Positions 55,829 to 64,000 of a stretch of DNA of 64,000 nucleotides are shown here, piece by piece. Location of the stretch: positions 62,001-126,000 of the forward strand of contig JBLXEV010000003.1 of the NCBI GenBank assembly GCA_048262715.1. The letters run 5' to 3'. Within the stretch, counting starts at the first letter, position 1, and each line of letters starts with the position of its first letter. The DNA comes from Albirhodobacter sp048262715. Lineage in GTDB: Bacteria > Pseudomonadota > Alphaproteobacteria > Rhodobacterales > Rhodobacteraceae. A program made the translations under genes and the position numbers. The notes beneath the pieces were generated by a model. That model made no database searches, was not told the DNA's origin, and worked only from the letters and a program-made list of their open reading frames with translations.

Positions 55829-58800
55829 GTGCGGAGATCCGCAATCAACGGCAGACCGAAGCTGCCTCTTTCGAGGTGGCGATCCGGCCACATGACAGGG
55901 CGGGCTATGCGGAGCTTTGTGTGACTACGAATTTCACCTTCCTCACCGGTGCCTCGCATCCGGAGGAATTGGTGCTCCGTGCGGCCGAATTGGGTTTGGA
56001 GGCGATCGCGATCACTGACCGCAACACGCTCGCGGGTGTGGTGCGGGCCTATTCTGCGCTGAAAACCCTGCGCGAGGAGGTAACCCAGAGCTTGCGCGTG
56101 CGCTCGTCGCATCAGGTTGATTCCTGTTCGCGCCAAGAGGTCGGCCACCCGCAAGACTTGCCCGCTCCCCAAGTGCCACATCTTCCCAAACTGATCGTCG
56201 GCAGCCGTCTTGTGCTGCGCGATTGCCCGGTGGAATGGCTGGCTTTGCCCACAGATCGCGCGGCGTATCATCGGCTGTCGCGGCTATTGACCCTTGGGAA
56301 GCGACGGGCAGAAAAGGCGGAGTGTCACCTCGATCTGCAAGACCTTGAGGCGGGCGGTCAGGGGATGATCCTGATCGCCCTGCCCCCGCCTGATCTGGGC
56401 CTTGCACAGGCCCCTTTACAGCGGCTCGCGCGGCGGTTTCCCGGCGCGGTCTTTCTCGGCGCCGCGCCGCGCTACGATGGGTCAGATCAGGCGTGGTTCG
56501 ATGCTTGCGCCGCCATGGCAATGCGGTGCTGCGCCCCGATGGTCACGGTGGGGGATGCGCTCATGCATCATGGAAAACGCCGCCAACTCGCGGATGTTCT
56601 CACCTGTCTGCGCGAGGGGATCACGATTGATGAGATCGGCACCAAGGCCCTGCCCAATGCCGAGCGCCGCCTCAAAGGCGCATCCGACATGGCGCGGCTC
56701 TATCACCGGCATCCCGCGGCGCTCAAACGCACGTTGGAAATCGCGGCGCGCTGTGGGTTTGCTCTCTCGGAATTAAGCTATGAATACCCTGATGAGATGT
56801 CCGCAGGCGAGACGCCGCAGGCCCGCCTCGAACGCCTGGCCCATGAGGGGGTTGCGCGACGCTATCCCGATGGGGCCTCCGAGCGGGTGCGTCTCCTGAT
56901 GAAAAAAGAGTTGTCGCTGATCGATGAGCTGCGCTACGCGCCGTATTTTCTGACAGTTCATGACATTGTCGCGGAAGCCCGCTCGCGTGGCATTCTGTGC
57001 CAAGGGCGCGGCTCTGCGGCCAATTCCATCCTGTGTTATCTGCTGGGCATCACCGATGTCAGCCCCGATCTGATCGGCATGGTGTTTGAGCGTTTCATCT
57101 CCCGACACCGCGGCGAGCCGCCGGATATCGATGTGGATTTCGAACATGAACGCCGCGAAGAGGTGATCCAGTGGATCTATGAAAAATACGGGCGCCACCG
57201 CGCAGGCCTATGTGCCACGGTGATCCATTTCCGCACCCGCGCCGCGATCCGCGAGGTGGGTAAGGTCATGGGCCTATCGCAAGACCTCACCGCGCGGCTT
57301 TCAGGTGACATCTGGGGCATGACCAGCACGGGGGTGGATATGGATCGGGTCAGGTCGCTTGGTCTTGATCCGACGGATCTGCGTCTGGCGCAAACGCTCA
57401 AACTCATTGGCGAGATCATCGGCTTCCCGCGTCATCTGAGCCAACATGTCGGCGGGTTCATCATCACGCGCGGGCGGCTGGATGAGCTGTGCCCGATCGA
57501 GAATGCCGCGATGCAGGATCGCACGGTGATCGAATGGGACAAGGATGATATTGACGCGCTCGGCATCCTGAAAATCGATATTCTGTCGCTCGGGATGCTC
57601 ACCTGCCTGCGCAAATGCTTTGATCTTTTGGCCCAGCACGAAGGCACGCAGCTTTCCCTCGACACCGTACCGCAGGAGGATCACGCCACATATGCGATGC
57701 TGCAACGCGCTGATGCGGTCGGGGTGTTTCAGGTCGAAAGCCGCGCGCAGATGAACTTCCTGCCACGGATGAAACCCGAGATCTTCTACGATCTGGTGAT
57801 CGAGGTGGCCATCGTCCGCCCCGGCCCGATTCAGGGCGGCATGGTCAAACCCTATATCCGCAGACGGCAGAAACTTGAGGCCCCCGAACCCTTTGGCCCT
57901 GCGCTGGAAGAGGTCACGCGCAAGACCCTCGGTGTGCCGCTGTTCCAAGAGCAGGCGATGCAGATCGCCGTGGTGGGCGCGGGCTATACGGCGGAAGAGG
58001 CTGACAAGCTCCGCCGCTCTCTGGCCTCGTTCCGGCGTATGGGCACCATCGGTGAGCATCGGGATCGGTTCGTGCAGGGCATGTTGGCAAACGGCTATCG
58101 GCCCGAGGTGGCCGAGGCCTGTTTCGCGCAGATCGAAGGTTTCGCCGATTATGGCTTTCCCGAAAGCCACGCCGCCGCTTTTGCCATGCTGACCTATGTC
58201 TCGTCTTGGCTCAAATGCCATCATCCGGCGGTCTTTGCCTGCGCGCTGCTGAATTCGCAACCGATGGGGTTTTACGCCCCCGCCCAGATCGTGCGCGATG
58301 TCCGGGATCACGGCGTTGAGGTGCGACCGGTCTGCGTCAATCACTCGGATTGGGATAATATGCTGGAGCGCCGCGCCGATGGGGCGCTGGCGTTGCGCTT
58401 GGGATTTCGTCAGATCAAAGGGTTCCGCGCGGAGGATGCGGGCTGGATCAGGGCCGCGCGGGGCAATGGCTACCAAGATCCCGAAAGCGTCTGGCTGCGG
58501 GCCGGTGTTGCGCCATCCGTGCTGGAACGTTTGGCCGAGGCGGATGCGTTTATCGGCATGGGGCTGACGCGGCGGGATGCGCTGTGGCAGGTGCGCGCGA
58601 TCCGCGCCCCTGCACCGCTGCCGCTTTTCGCCGATCCGCTGGACGGGGAAGGCATTCGCGAGCCGCAAGTGCATCTGCCCAATATGCATCTTGGGGAAGA
58701 GGTCGTGGAGGATTACGTCTCCCTGCGCCTCACGCTGCGCGCACATCCGATGGAGTTGCTGCGCCCGATGATACCCGGCCTGACCCCGCATGGTCGCTTG

Positions 58801-59205
58801 CCCGACGCGCCGCTCAAACGCACCTCTGTTTGCGGCCTCGTTATTACCCGCCAACGCCCCGGCACGGCATCGGGCGTGATTTTCCTGACACTTGAGGATG
58901 AGACCGGCGTCTCCAATGTGGTGGTCTGGCCAAAGGTCTATAAGCGTTTTCGGCGCATCGTCATGGGCGGGCGGCTGTTGCGTGTCACCGGACGGTTGGA
59001 GCGCGAGGGCATCGTCGTGCATCTCATCGCCGATCACATCGAGGATCTCTCCCACCGGCTCTCCGATCTCGGCCACCCGCTCGACGATGCTGTGGGCATC
59101 ACCCAACCCCAAGCGGACGACGCCCCCCGAATGCGCTACAAAACCTCAGCCCGCCACCCGCGCGAACAGGCCAAACGCCTGTTTCCAAGCCGCGATTTTC
59201 ATTGA
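55825..59205 (+). CDS. dnaE2: Error-prone DNA polymerase DnaE2
   Basis: 1126 residues from ATG 55825, which overlaps the imuB stop (ATGA). PHP domain at the N-terminus (YAELCVTTNFTFLTGASHPE, IAITDRNTLAGVVRAY). Catalytic C-family polymerase motifs PPDIDVDFEHERREEVIQW and DDIDALGILKIDILSLGML carry the three Asp. Helix-hairpin-helix and OB-fold (VCGLVITRQRPGTASGVIFL) follow. Without a C-terminal tau-binding region it is the DnaE2/ImuC type. It performs translesion synthesis after damage. Intact. Confidence 0.97.
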   Translation: MSAEIRNQRQTEAASFEVAIRPHDRAGYAELCVTTNFTFLTGASHPEELVLRAAELGLEAIAITDRNTLAGVVRAYSALKTLREEVTQSLRVRSSHQVDSCSRQEVGHPQDLPAPQVPHLPKLIVGSRLVLRDCPVEWLALPTDRAAYHRLSRLLTLGKRRAEKAECHLDLQDLEAGGQGMILIALPPPDLGLAQAPLQRLARRFPGAVFLGAAPRYDGSDQAWFDACAAMAMRCCAPMVTVGDALMHHGKRRQLADVLTCLREGITIDEIGTKALPNAERRLKGASDMARLYHRHPAALKRTLEIAARCGFALSELSYEYPDEMSAGETPQARLERLAHEGVARRYPDGASERVRLLMKKELSLIDELRYAPYFLTVHDIVAEARSRGILCQGRGSAANSILCYLLGITDVSPDLIGMVFERFISRHRGEPPDIDVDFEHERREEVIQWIYEKYGRHRAGLCATVIHFRTRAAIREVGKVMGLSQDLTARLSGDIWGMTSTGVDMDRVRSLGLDPTDLRLAQTLKLIGEIIGFPRHLSQHVGGFIITRGRLDELCPIENAAMQDRTVIEWDKDDIDALGILKIDILSLGMLTCLRKCFDLLAQHEGTQLSLDTVPQEDHATYAMLQRADAVGVFQVESRAQMNFLPRMKPEIFYDLVIEVAIVRPGPIQGGMVKPYIRRRQKLEAPEPFGPALEEVTRKTLGVPLFQEQAMQIAVVGAGYTAEEADKLRRSLASFRRMGTIGEHRDRFVQGMLANGYRPEVAEACFAQIEGFADYGFPESHAAAFAMLTYVSSWLKCHHPAVFACALLNSQPMGFYAPAQIVRDVRDHGVEVRPVCVNHSDWDNMLERRADGALALRLGFRQIKGFRAEDAGWIRAARGNGYQDPESVWLRAGVAPSVLERLAEADAFIGMGLTRRDALWQVRAIRAPAPLPLFADPLDGEGIREPQVHLPNMHLGEEVVEDYVSLRLTLRAHPMELLRPMIPGLTPHGRLPDAPLKRTSVCGLVITRQRPGTASGVIFLTLEDETGVSNVVVWPKVYKRFRRIVMGGRLLRVTGRLEREGIVVHLIADHIEDLSHRLSDLGHPLDDAVGITQPQADDAPRMRYKTSARHPREQAKRLFPSRDFH

Positions 59206-59590
59206 GAGCAATGCGCCGTGTCGCACGCTATTCCGGCCTATGTTCAACAGAACCTATGGGGTGTCTTCCTGATATCTGCCTACTGCATCACTGACTGGGA
59301 TGCGTGATGATCTCGCGACATCCGGCCAATATTGGGCGGCAGACCGTAAGAATACCGCGGGCCCTTGCCCCTTCTCGAACCGCCCTCATACGCGGTTCTT
59401 ACCGCTCCTTTGAAGCACCGAGCGTAAGTTTCGCCAAAGCCAGCACAAACCAACTCTCCACGCGAAGCACCGCACAAGCGGCCTCGGTTGCTACGGAATA
59501 TGTGCAATTTCAACTTCCCAAACGCGGCTTAAGGCCCCGTTTACTCCTGCCGTGTAGAAATCAGGACTGACCGTTCAGGGAGTCCAATAG
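59206..59590. other. 385-bp intergenic region
   Basis: Between dnaE2 and the chemoreceptor gene, with lower GC than its surroundings. Open frames here lack ribosome sites and resemble no family. No terminator with a clear T run follows dnaE2. CAGGGAG at 59577 is the ribosome site of the next gene. I see nothing else. Confidence 0.5.
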
Positions 59591-61645
59591 ATGTTTGCCA
59601 ACTTGTTCCGTAAATCCGGCGCGCACCCAGCGCAAGAAGTGCTCGATGCGTTCGGGCGTGTGCAAGGGATGATCACTTTCGACCTCACTGGGACAATCTT
59701 TGAGGTCAACGACCAGTTCATCGCAGTCATGGGGTATTCCCGCGACGAACTGATCGGCCAGAAACATGCGATGTTCCTATTGGGAGAAGAGGCCAGCAGC
59801 CCTGCTTATAAACTCTTCTGGGAGAAGCTGCGCAGCGGGGAGGCCCATGTCGATACCTTTGCGCGGCGTGCGAAAAACGGCGCGCGGCTCTGGCTTGAAG
59901 CCGCCTATTGCCCTGCATACGGGCCCGACGGTGTTCCCAACAGAGTAGTAAAATTCGCGCGGGACGTGACCGCACAGCGCAATCACAATGCGACTATCGA
60001 GGGGCAAATCAAAGCGATCTCGAAATCCACCGCGGTGATCGAGTTTGACACAAAGGGCATCATTCTCTCGGCAAATGACAACTTCCTGAAAACCGTCGGC
60101 TATACCCTCAACGAGATCGTCGGCAAGCACCACCGGATGTTCATGCCGGATGACGCGGGACAATCGTCTGATTACGCCGCTTTCTGGCAGGATTTGGCCC
60201 AAGGCCGATATTGCGCAGGAGAATTCCCACGCAAAACCAAATCGGGGGAAATCTGTTGGCTACAGGCGAGCTACAACCCGATCAGCGATGCCGATGGGAA
60301 GGTGTTCAAGGTTGTGAAATATGCAACCGAGATCACCGCGCAGAAGCGGGCCGCTGCGCAGAACTGGGGCAAGCTTGATGCTATTGCCAAGGTGCAGGCG
60401 GTTATCGAATTCGATTTGGCGGGCAAAATTCTCACCGCGAACACCCTGTTTTGCGAAGCGATGGGCTACCAGCTGGAGGAGATCGTCGGAAAACATCACA
60501 GCATATTTGTGGATGCCGATGAGGTCGCAAGCGACTCGTACCGCGCGTTTTGGGACGGGCTAGCGGCGGGCGAGCATCGCGACGGCGAGTTTCCCCGCCG
60601 GGGTAAGAACGGCGACAGGGTCTGGATTCGCGGAAGTTATAACCCAATTCTTGGTCCGGATAAAAAGCCCTTCAAAGTCGTCAAATATGCCACCAATGCC
60701 ACCCCGCGCAGAGAGGCGATTGACGGGATCAAATCCGCGCTGACCGCGCTGGCCGAGGGGGATCTTTCATATCGGCTCGATATCCCCTTCTCGCCGGAAT
60801 TCGATGCGCTGCGGATCGATTTCAACAGCGCCAGCACGCAGCTCAACACGGCGATTCTCAGCGTCATCGAGAATGCGCGGCTGATTCGCACCGAAACCCT
60901 TGAGATCAGCGCGGCATCTGACAACCTGAGCCAACGCACCGAAAAGCAAGCCGCAACACTCGAAGAAACTGCCGCGGCCATCGATCAGTTGACGGCCTCT
61001 GTCCGCTCCGCCTCGGACCTCAGCGCGCGAGCGAGCCAAATGGTCGCCGACACCAAGAAAAGCGCTGAGCATAGCGGCGCGGTGGTCTGCGATGCGGTGA
61101 AAGCAATGGATGAAATTGCCGAGAGTTCAGCGCGCATCTCGAAAATCACCGGCGTGATTGATGAAATCGCGTTCCAGACCAACCTCCTCGCCCTGAATGC
61201 AGGTGTCGAAGCCGCGCGCGCGGGTGAGGCCGGACGCGGCTTTGCGGTCGTCGCCTCCGAAGTGCGCGCCCTCGCGCTGCGCTCTTCGGATGCGGCGCGC
61301 GAGATTGCGGATCTGATCTCCGCCTCCGCAGAGCAGGTCAAACGCGGCGTCGGGCTGGTCGGGAATGCGGGCGAGGCCCTCAACGCGATTGATGCTGCGG
61401 TATCCCAAATCCATGAACGGGTGGCCGAGATTGCAACCTCCTCACGCGAACAGGCCATCGGGTTGGGTGAAATCAACACCGCGATCAACGAACTGGATCA
61501 GGTGACACAGCAGAATGCCGCGATGTTTGAAGAAACCAATGCGGCGACGCGCAACCTCCAGCAGGAGACCGATATGCTGAACGAATGCACCAAGCAATTC
61601 CGCACGCAAGAAGAGGCGGTTCCCGCCGCCGTCAGGGCCGCCTGA
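59591..61645 (+). CDS. Soluble chemoreceptor with three PAS domains
   Basis: 684 residues and no membrane span, so cytoplasmic. PAS domains at about 20-130, 140-255 and 262-375; each has the EFDxxGxIxxANxxFxxxxGY start and ends in FKVVKYATEITAQ-like sequence. PAS2 and PAS3 are more alike (EIVGKHHRMF and EIVGKHHSIF) than either is to PAS1. A HAMP-like segment follows (ALTALAEGDLSYRLDIPF), then the signalling helix with tip IDEIAFQTNLLALNAGVEAA. No CheR pentapeptide at the end. Similar to BdlA/Aer-2-like soluble receptors; heme, flavin or a small ligand could bind. No che genes nearby. Confidence 0.93.
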   Translation: MFANLFRKSGAHPAQEVLDAFGRVQGMITFDLTGTIFEVNDQFIAVMGYSRDELIGQKHAMFLLGEEASSPAYKLFWEKLRSGEAHVDTFARRAKNGARLWLEAAYCPAYGPDGVPNRVVKFARDVTAQRNHNATIEGQIKAISKSTAVIEFDTKGIILSANDNFLKTVGYTLNEIVGKHHRMFMPDDAGQSSDYAAFWQDLAQGRYCAGEFPRKTKSGEICWLQASYNPISDADGKVFKVVKYATEITAQKRAAAQNWGKLDAIAKVQAVIEFDLAGKILTANTLFCEAMGYQLEEIVGKHHSIFVDADEVASDSYRAFWDGLAAGEHRDGEFPRRGKNGDRVWIRGSYNPILGPDKKPFKVVKYATNATPRREAIDGIKSALTALAEGDLSYRLDIPFSPEFDALRIDFNSASTQLNTAILSVIENARLIRTETLEISAASDNLSQRTEKQAATLEETAAAIDQLTASVRSASDLSARASQMVADTKKSAEHSGAVVCDAVKAMDEIAESSARISKITGVIDEIAFQTNLLALNAGVEAARAGEAGRGFAVVASEVRALALRSSDAAREIADLISASAEQVKRGVGLVGNAGEALNAIDAAVSQIHERVAEIATSSREQAIGLGEINTAINELDQVTQQNAAMFEETNAATRNLQQETDMLNECTKQFRTQEEAVPAAVRAA

Positions 61646-61706
61646 CAGTCTTCAAAGGGGTTTCGAAACGCCCGTGGCCTTTGCTGCGGGCGGTGTCCGC
61701 AGGGCG

Positions 61707-62315
61707 CTAAGCGTCGAACAAAAAGCCACACCATCCGCTTAAACGGGGCGCGGGCTGCTCACGCGGTTCCAACAGCGGCGGCTCATCGAACAGCTCAAAA
61801 ATTTGCCCTGCCCGCTCTAGAAACCGCACATTGACCTCGCCAAGCCGATGCTCCGCCACAGGCGTCGCGCCAAGGTCACGAAGTTGCAGGTCCATCGGTT
61901 CCAGATCTGCGAGACGAAGGCCGAAGTGATCTAGCCCCCGCGCCCGTATGCTGCCATCACGCAGGGTGCAATATTCCAAGGGCGCGCCTTCCGGGGCATC
62001 ATAGAACATGAACCGCACCCCAACGCCCCAGAACTCCGCAATTTCGCGCGGCCCGTTCGGCGTCACAGCCGACCAAGGCGCCTGAATCCGCGCCATCACC
62101 TGATCCAGATCCGGCACTTTGAGCGCAAGGTGATCCATCTGGATCGGCAGCAAATCTTGCGGCACATCCGCGACAGAGACGACAGCGACCGTCAAATCGC
62201 CATAAGAAACACGCCCCTGCCCCGCGCGTTGAAACCCGAAAATCTCGCAAAGCTGTTCGATCCCCGCCTCAGGGGCCGTCAGCGCGAGGACTGGGATAAG
62301 TTTCTGGAGCATCAC
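61707..62315 (-). CDS. VOC family (glyoxalase-like) protein
   Basis: 202 residues; MLQKLIPVLALTAPE from ATG 62312 is an alternative start. Two VOC half-domains: QMDHLALKVPDLDQVMARIQ and GLDHFGLRLADLEPMDLQLR, with HLAL/HFGL His and late Glu as possible metal ligands (EYCTLRDGS, FELFDEPP). The family includes lactoylglutathione lyase, extradiol dioxygenases and resistance proteins; I cannot choose. It is convergent with the chemoreceptor gene and stands alone. Confidence 0.82.
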   Translation of the reverse strand: MMLQKLIPVLALTAPEAGIEQLCEIFGFQRAGQGRVSYGDLTVAVVSVADVPQDLLPIQMDHLALKVPDLDQVMARIQAPWSAVTPNGPREIAEFWGVGVRFMFYDAPEGAPLEYCTLRDGSIRARGLDHFGLRLADLEPMDLQLRDLGATPVAEHRLGEVNVRFLERAGQIFELFDEPPLLEPREQPAPRLSGWCGFLFDA

Positions 62316-62565
62316 CGCAGTCTCCTACCGTGTAAACAACGCAACAAACACGCGCTCCCTGCCTCATAGACTGAGCGTGAAGCGCTGAAAAGGGCCGTCG
62401 CAGAGGCGACGCTGGGGCAATCCGGACGCGGGCTCAAAAACCAGTGTCGCAAATCCTATTGGCCCAATGGCAGCCCACATTCCTCGCGCAGGCATCACCA
62501 CCCCCTCAGGAAGGTTGCGCCAGCACACCACCCACGTTACCCATTGGCCAACAACGGAGTGCCCC

Positions 62566-63573
62566 ATGACAAAAACTGCCCTCATCACCGGTGCCGCAGG
62601 CTTTATCGGTGCCGCCACCGCGACTGTGCTGCTCCATGAAGGATGGCGCGTGATCGGGCTCGACGCGATGACAGATTATTACGATGTCACTCTGAAGGAG
62701 GCGCGCGAGGCGAAGCTGATCGCGCATCCGAATTACCGCTCGATCCATGGCAAGGTCGAGGATGAGGGGCGTCTGATGGCGCTGTTTGCCGAGGAGCGCC
62801 CCGATGTGGTGATCCATCTCGCCGCACAAGCGGGCGTGCGCTACTCCATCGACAATCCGCGCTCTTATCTCGAGAGCAATATGATCGGCACCTATGAGCT
62901 TTTGGAGGCCGCGCGCGCCTACCCGCCTGCGCATATGTTGCTGGCCTCCACCTCCTCGGCTTACGGCGCGAATACGGTCATGCCCTATGTCGAAACCGCG
63001 CGCGCCGATCATCAGATGTCTTTCTATGCCGCCACCAAAAAGGCGACCGAGGCGATGGCCCATTCCTATGCCCATCTCTACGATCTGCCGATCACGATGT
63101 TCCGGTTCTTCACCGTCTATGGCCCTTGGGGGCGCCCCGATATGGCGCTGTTCAAATTCACCAAAGCGATCCTGAACGGCGATGCTATTGATGTGTATAA
63201 TCACGGCGATATGAAGCGCGACTTCACGTATATTGATGATCTCGTCCGTGCGATCCGCTTGCTGATCGACGCTGCGCCGCTCCGCCTGGAAACCGTGCCC
63301 GAGGGCGATAGCCTCTCGCCCGTCGCGCCGTTCCGCGTGGTGAATATCGGCAATTCAGAACCCGTCCAGCTACTCGCTTTCATCGAAGCGATCGAGGCCG
63401 CAACTGGCTTGAGCGCGCAGAAAAACATGATGCCGATGCAGGCGGGTGATGTGCCTACGACTTGGGCGGATGCGCGCCTGCTGACCAGCCTCACGGGCTA
63501 TGCGCCAAAGACGCAAGTTCCCGAAGGGGTCGCGAATTTCGTCGCGTGGTATCGCGCGTATTACAGCGCCTAA
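62566..63573 (+). CDS. NAD-dependent sugar epimerase, UDP-glucuronate 4-epimerase-like
   Basis: 336 residues from ATG 62566 (GAGTGCCCC region upstream; the longer frame from 62467 is not supported). NAD-binding GAAGFIGAATATVLL, VIHLAAQAGVRYSIDNPRSY, catalytic SFYAATKKATE (YxxxK) and FRFFTVYGPWGRPDMA then LFKFTKAIL, typical of UDP-glucuronate 4-epimerases. It would make UDP-galacturonate for surface glycans. The following gene is a dehydrogenase on the same strand. UDP-glucose epimerase is less likely. Confidence 0.9.
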   Translation: MTKTALITGAAGFIGAATATVLLHEGWRVIGLDAMTDYYDVTLKEAREAKLIAHPNYRSIHGKVEDEGRLMALFAEERPDVVIHLAAQAGVRYSIDNPRSYLESNMIGTYELLEAARAYPPAHMLLASTSSAYGANTVMPYVETARADHQMSFYAATKKATEAMAHSYAHLYDLPITMFRFFTVYGPWGRPDMALFKFTKAILNGDAIDVYNHGDMKRDFTYIDDLVRAIRLLIDAAPLRLETVPEGDSLSPVAPFRVVNIGNSEPVQLLAFIEAIEAATGLSAQKNMMPMQAGDVPTTWADARLLTSLTGYAPKTQVPEGVANFVAWYRAYYSA

Positions 63574-63709
63574 GAGGTCCATCCGGCACGGGCCGCAAAA
63601 ATCATGGGGCGGTCACATTATCGCCCCATCTCGCGGTCAAACCATCGCAAACGCCGCCACATAAGCCGCCATATGAGTTGATGTCGGGGGCCGCAGATGA
63701 GGATAAGAT

Positions 63710-64000
63710 ATGACGCGTAATGCCGCCCCCTTGGCCAGTCAGGCCCCCGTTCTGATCCTCGGAGCGCGTTCCGATATGGCGCGCGCCACCGCGCGGGCCT
63801 TCGCCGCCCTTGGCCATCCGATCCAGCTCGCGGCGCGCGATACGGCCAGCCTTACCGATGATGCCGCCGATCTGACCCATCGCTACAATGTCAGCGTCAC
63901 CACCCATGCGTTCGACGTGCTCGAGAGCGAGCGCTTCGCCGCCTTCATCGAGGCCCTACCCGCCCTGCCAGAAGTCGCGCTGATCGCGGTCGGGCTGATG
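63710..64000 (+). CDS. SDR family oxidoreductase, partial at the right edge
   Basis: The first 97 residues are present; the gene continues beyond 64000. ATG 63710 has GATGAGGA upstream. The start MTRNAAPLASQAPVLILGAR, followed by SDMARATARAFAALGHPIQLAARD, is a Rossmann fold with an unusual GARSDMA in place of TGxxxGIG, as in SDRs of glycan biosynthesis (decaprenylphosphoryl-ribose reductase DprE2-like proteins share this pattern). 136 bp separate it from the epimerase. Reaction unknown. Confidence 0.75.
   Translation, partial: MTRNAAPLASQAPVLILGARSDMARATARAFAALGHPIQLAARDTASLTDDAADLTHRYNVSVTTHAFDVLESERFAAFIEALPALPEVALIAVGLM

Noticed and set aside
57301..59112. 603-codon frame antisense to dnaE2
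   Set aside because: Covers only part of a conserved polymerase gene and shows no domain.
59280..59570. Short frames on both strands after dnaE2
   Set aside because: No ribosome site, no family resemblance, GC below that of the coding DNA.

Overview
The window is chromosomal DNA from an alphaproteobacterium of the Rhodobacteraceae, close to the Rhodobacter/Thioclava/Paracoccus part of the family. This rests on high GC content, an F0 operon with paired b' and b subunits, adenosine kinase, DUF1285 and zf-CHCC proteins of that family, genes of the ethylmalonyl-CoA pathway, and the gene order mch - sdhCDA-lipoprotein-sdhB near mdh - sucCD - sucAB - lpd. I recall the same order around RSP_0962-0979 of Rhodobacter sphaeroides; I could not compare genomes. 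I see no rRNA, tRNA, CRISPR array, transposase or prophage gene. The right end cuts a dehydrogenase gene.

Layout. 0-2.9 kb: ybaB-recR-TfoX-like gene, small heat shock protein, secreted trypsin-like protease. 3-6.7 kb: glycolate oxidase glcDEF. 6.8-15.1 kb: DUF599 protein, then a four-gene translationally coupled MoxR / DUF58 / DUF4159 / VWA-like membrane operon, and DUF1285. 15.3-19.8 kb: polA, a small zinc-finger protein and an ABC ATPase without a neighbouring permease. 19.8-22.7 kb: HIT hydrolase, GT14-like glycosyltransferase, sulfotransferase. 22.8-29 kb: PAP2 phosphatase, adenosine kinase, endonuclease III, Hint-domain protein, Ada-like methyltransferase, OmpA-like lipoprotein, FadR-type regulator. 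29-31.8 kb: F0 part of ATP synthase (atpIBEF'F). 32-41.7 kb: ArsR regulator, DUF1989 protein, sdhCDA-lipoprotein-sdhB, an operon with (3S)-malyl-CoA thioesterase, NnrU, DUF1737 and mesaconyl-CoA hydratase, and a TauE exporter. 42-53 kb: mdh, sucCD, two small genes, sucAB, two MAPEG genes, lpd. 53-59.2 kb: acyl-CoA thioesterase and the LexA-type imuA-imuB-dnaE2 mutasome. 59.6-64 kb: soluble triple-PAS chemoreceptor, VOC protein, sugar epimerase, partial SDR.

How the genes work together. Much of the window is central carbon and energy metabolism: glycolate to glyoxylate, late steps of the ethylmalonyl-CoA pathway giving malate, most of the oxidative TCA cycle from 2-oxoglutarate to oxaloacetate, and the proton channel of ATP synthase. 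Two of these operons, sdh and suc, carry the same regulatory signature: two TGTGATCACA palindromes with centres exactly 21 bp apart. This is the strongest candidate for an undescribed regulon.

A second unexplained pattern is a 32-nt element, GCCTCCGGCGGGGATATTT plus a CTCTnTGGAA tail. It lies 22-62 nt downstream of stop codons, always in the same orientation as the gene it follows, singly or as inverted pairs at convergent gene ends. It looks like a dispersed terminator module. A variant with a different hairpin but the same GGATATTT core lies at 32322-32394.
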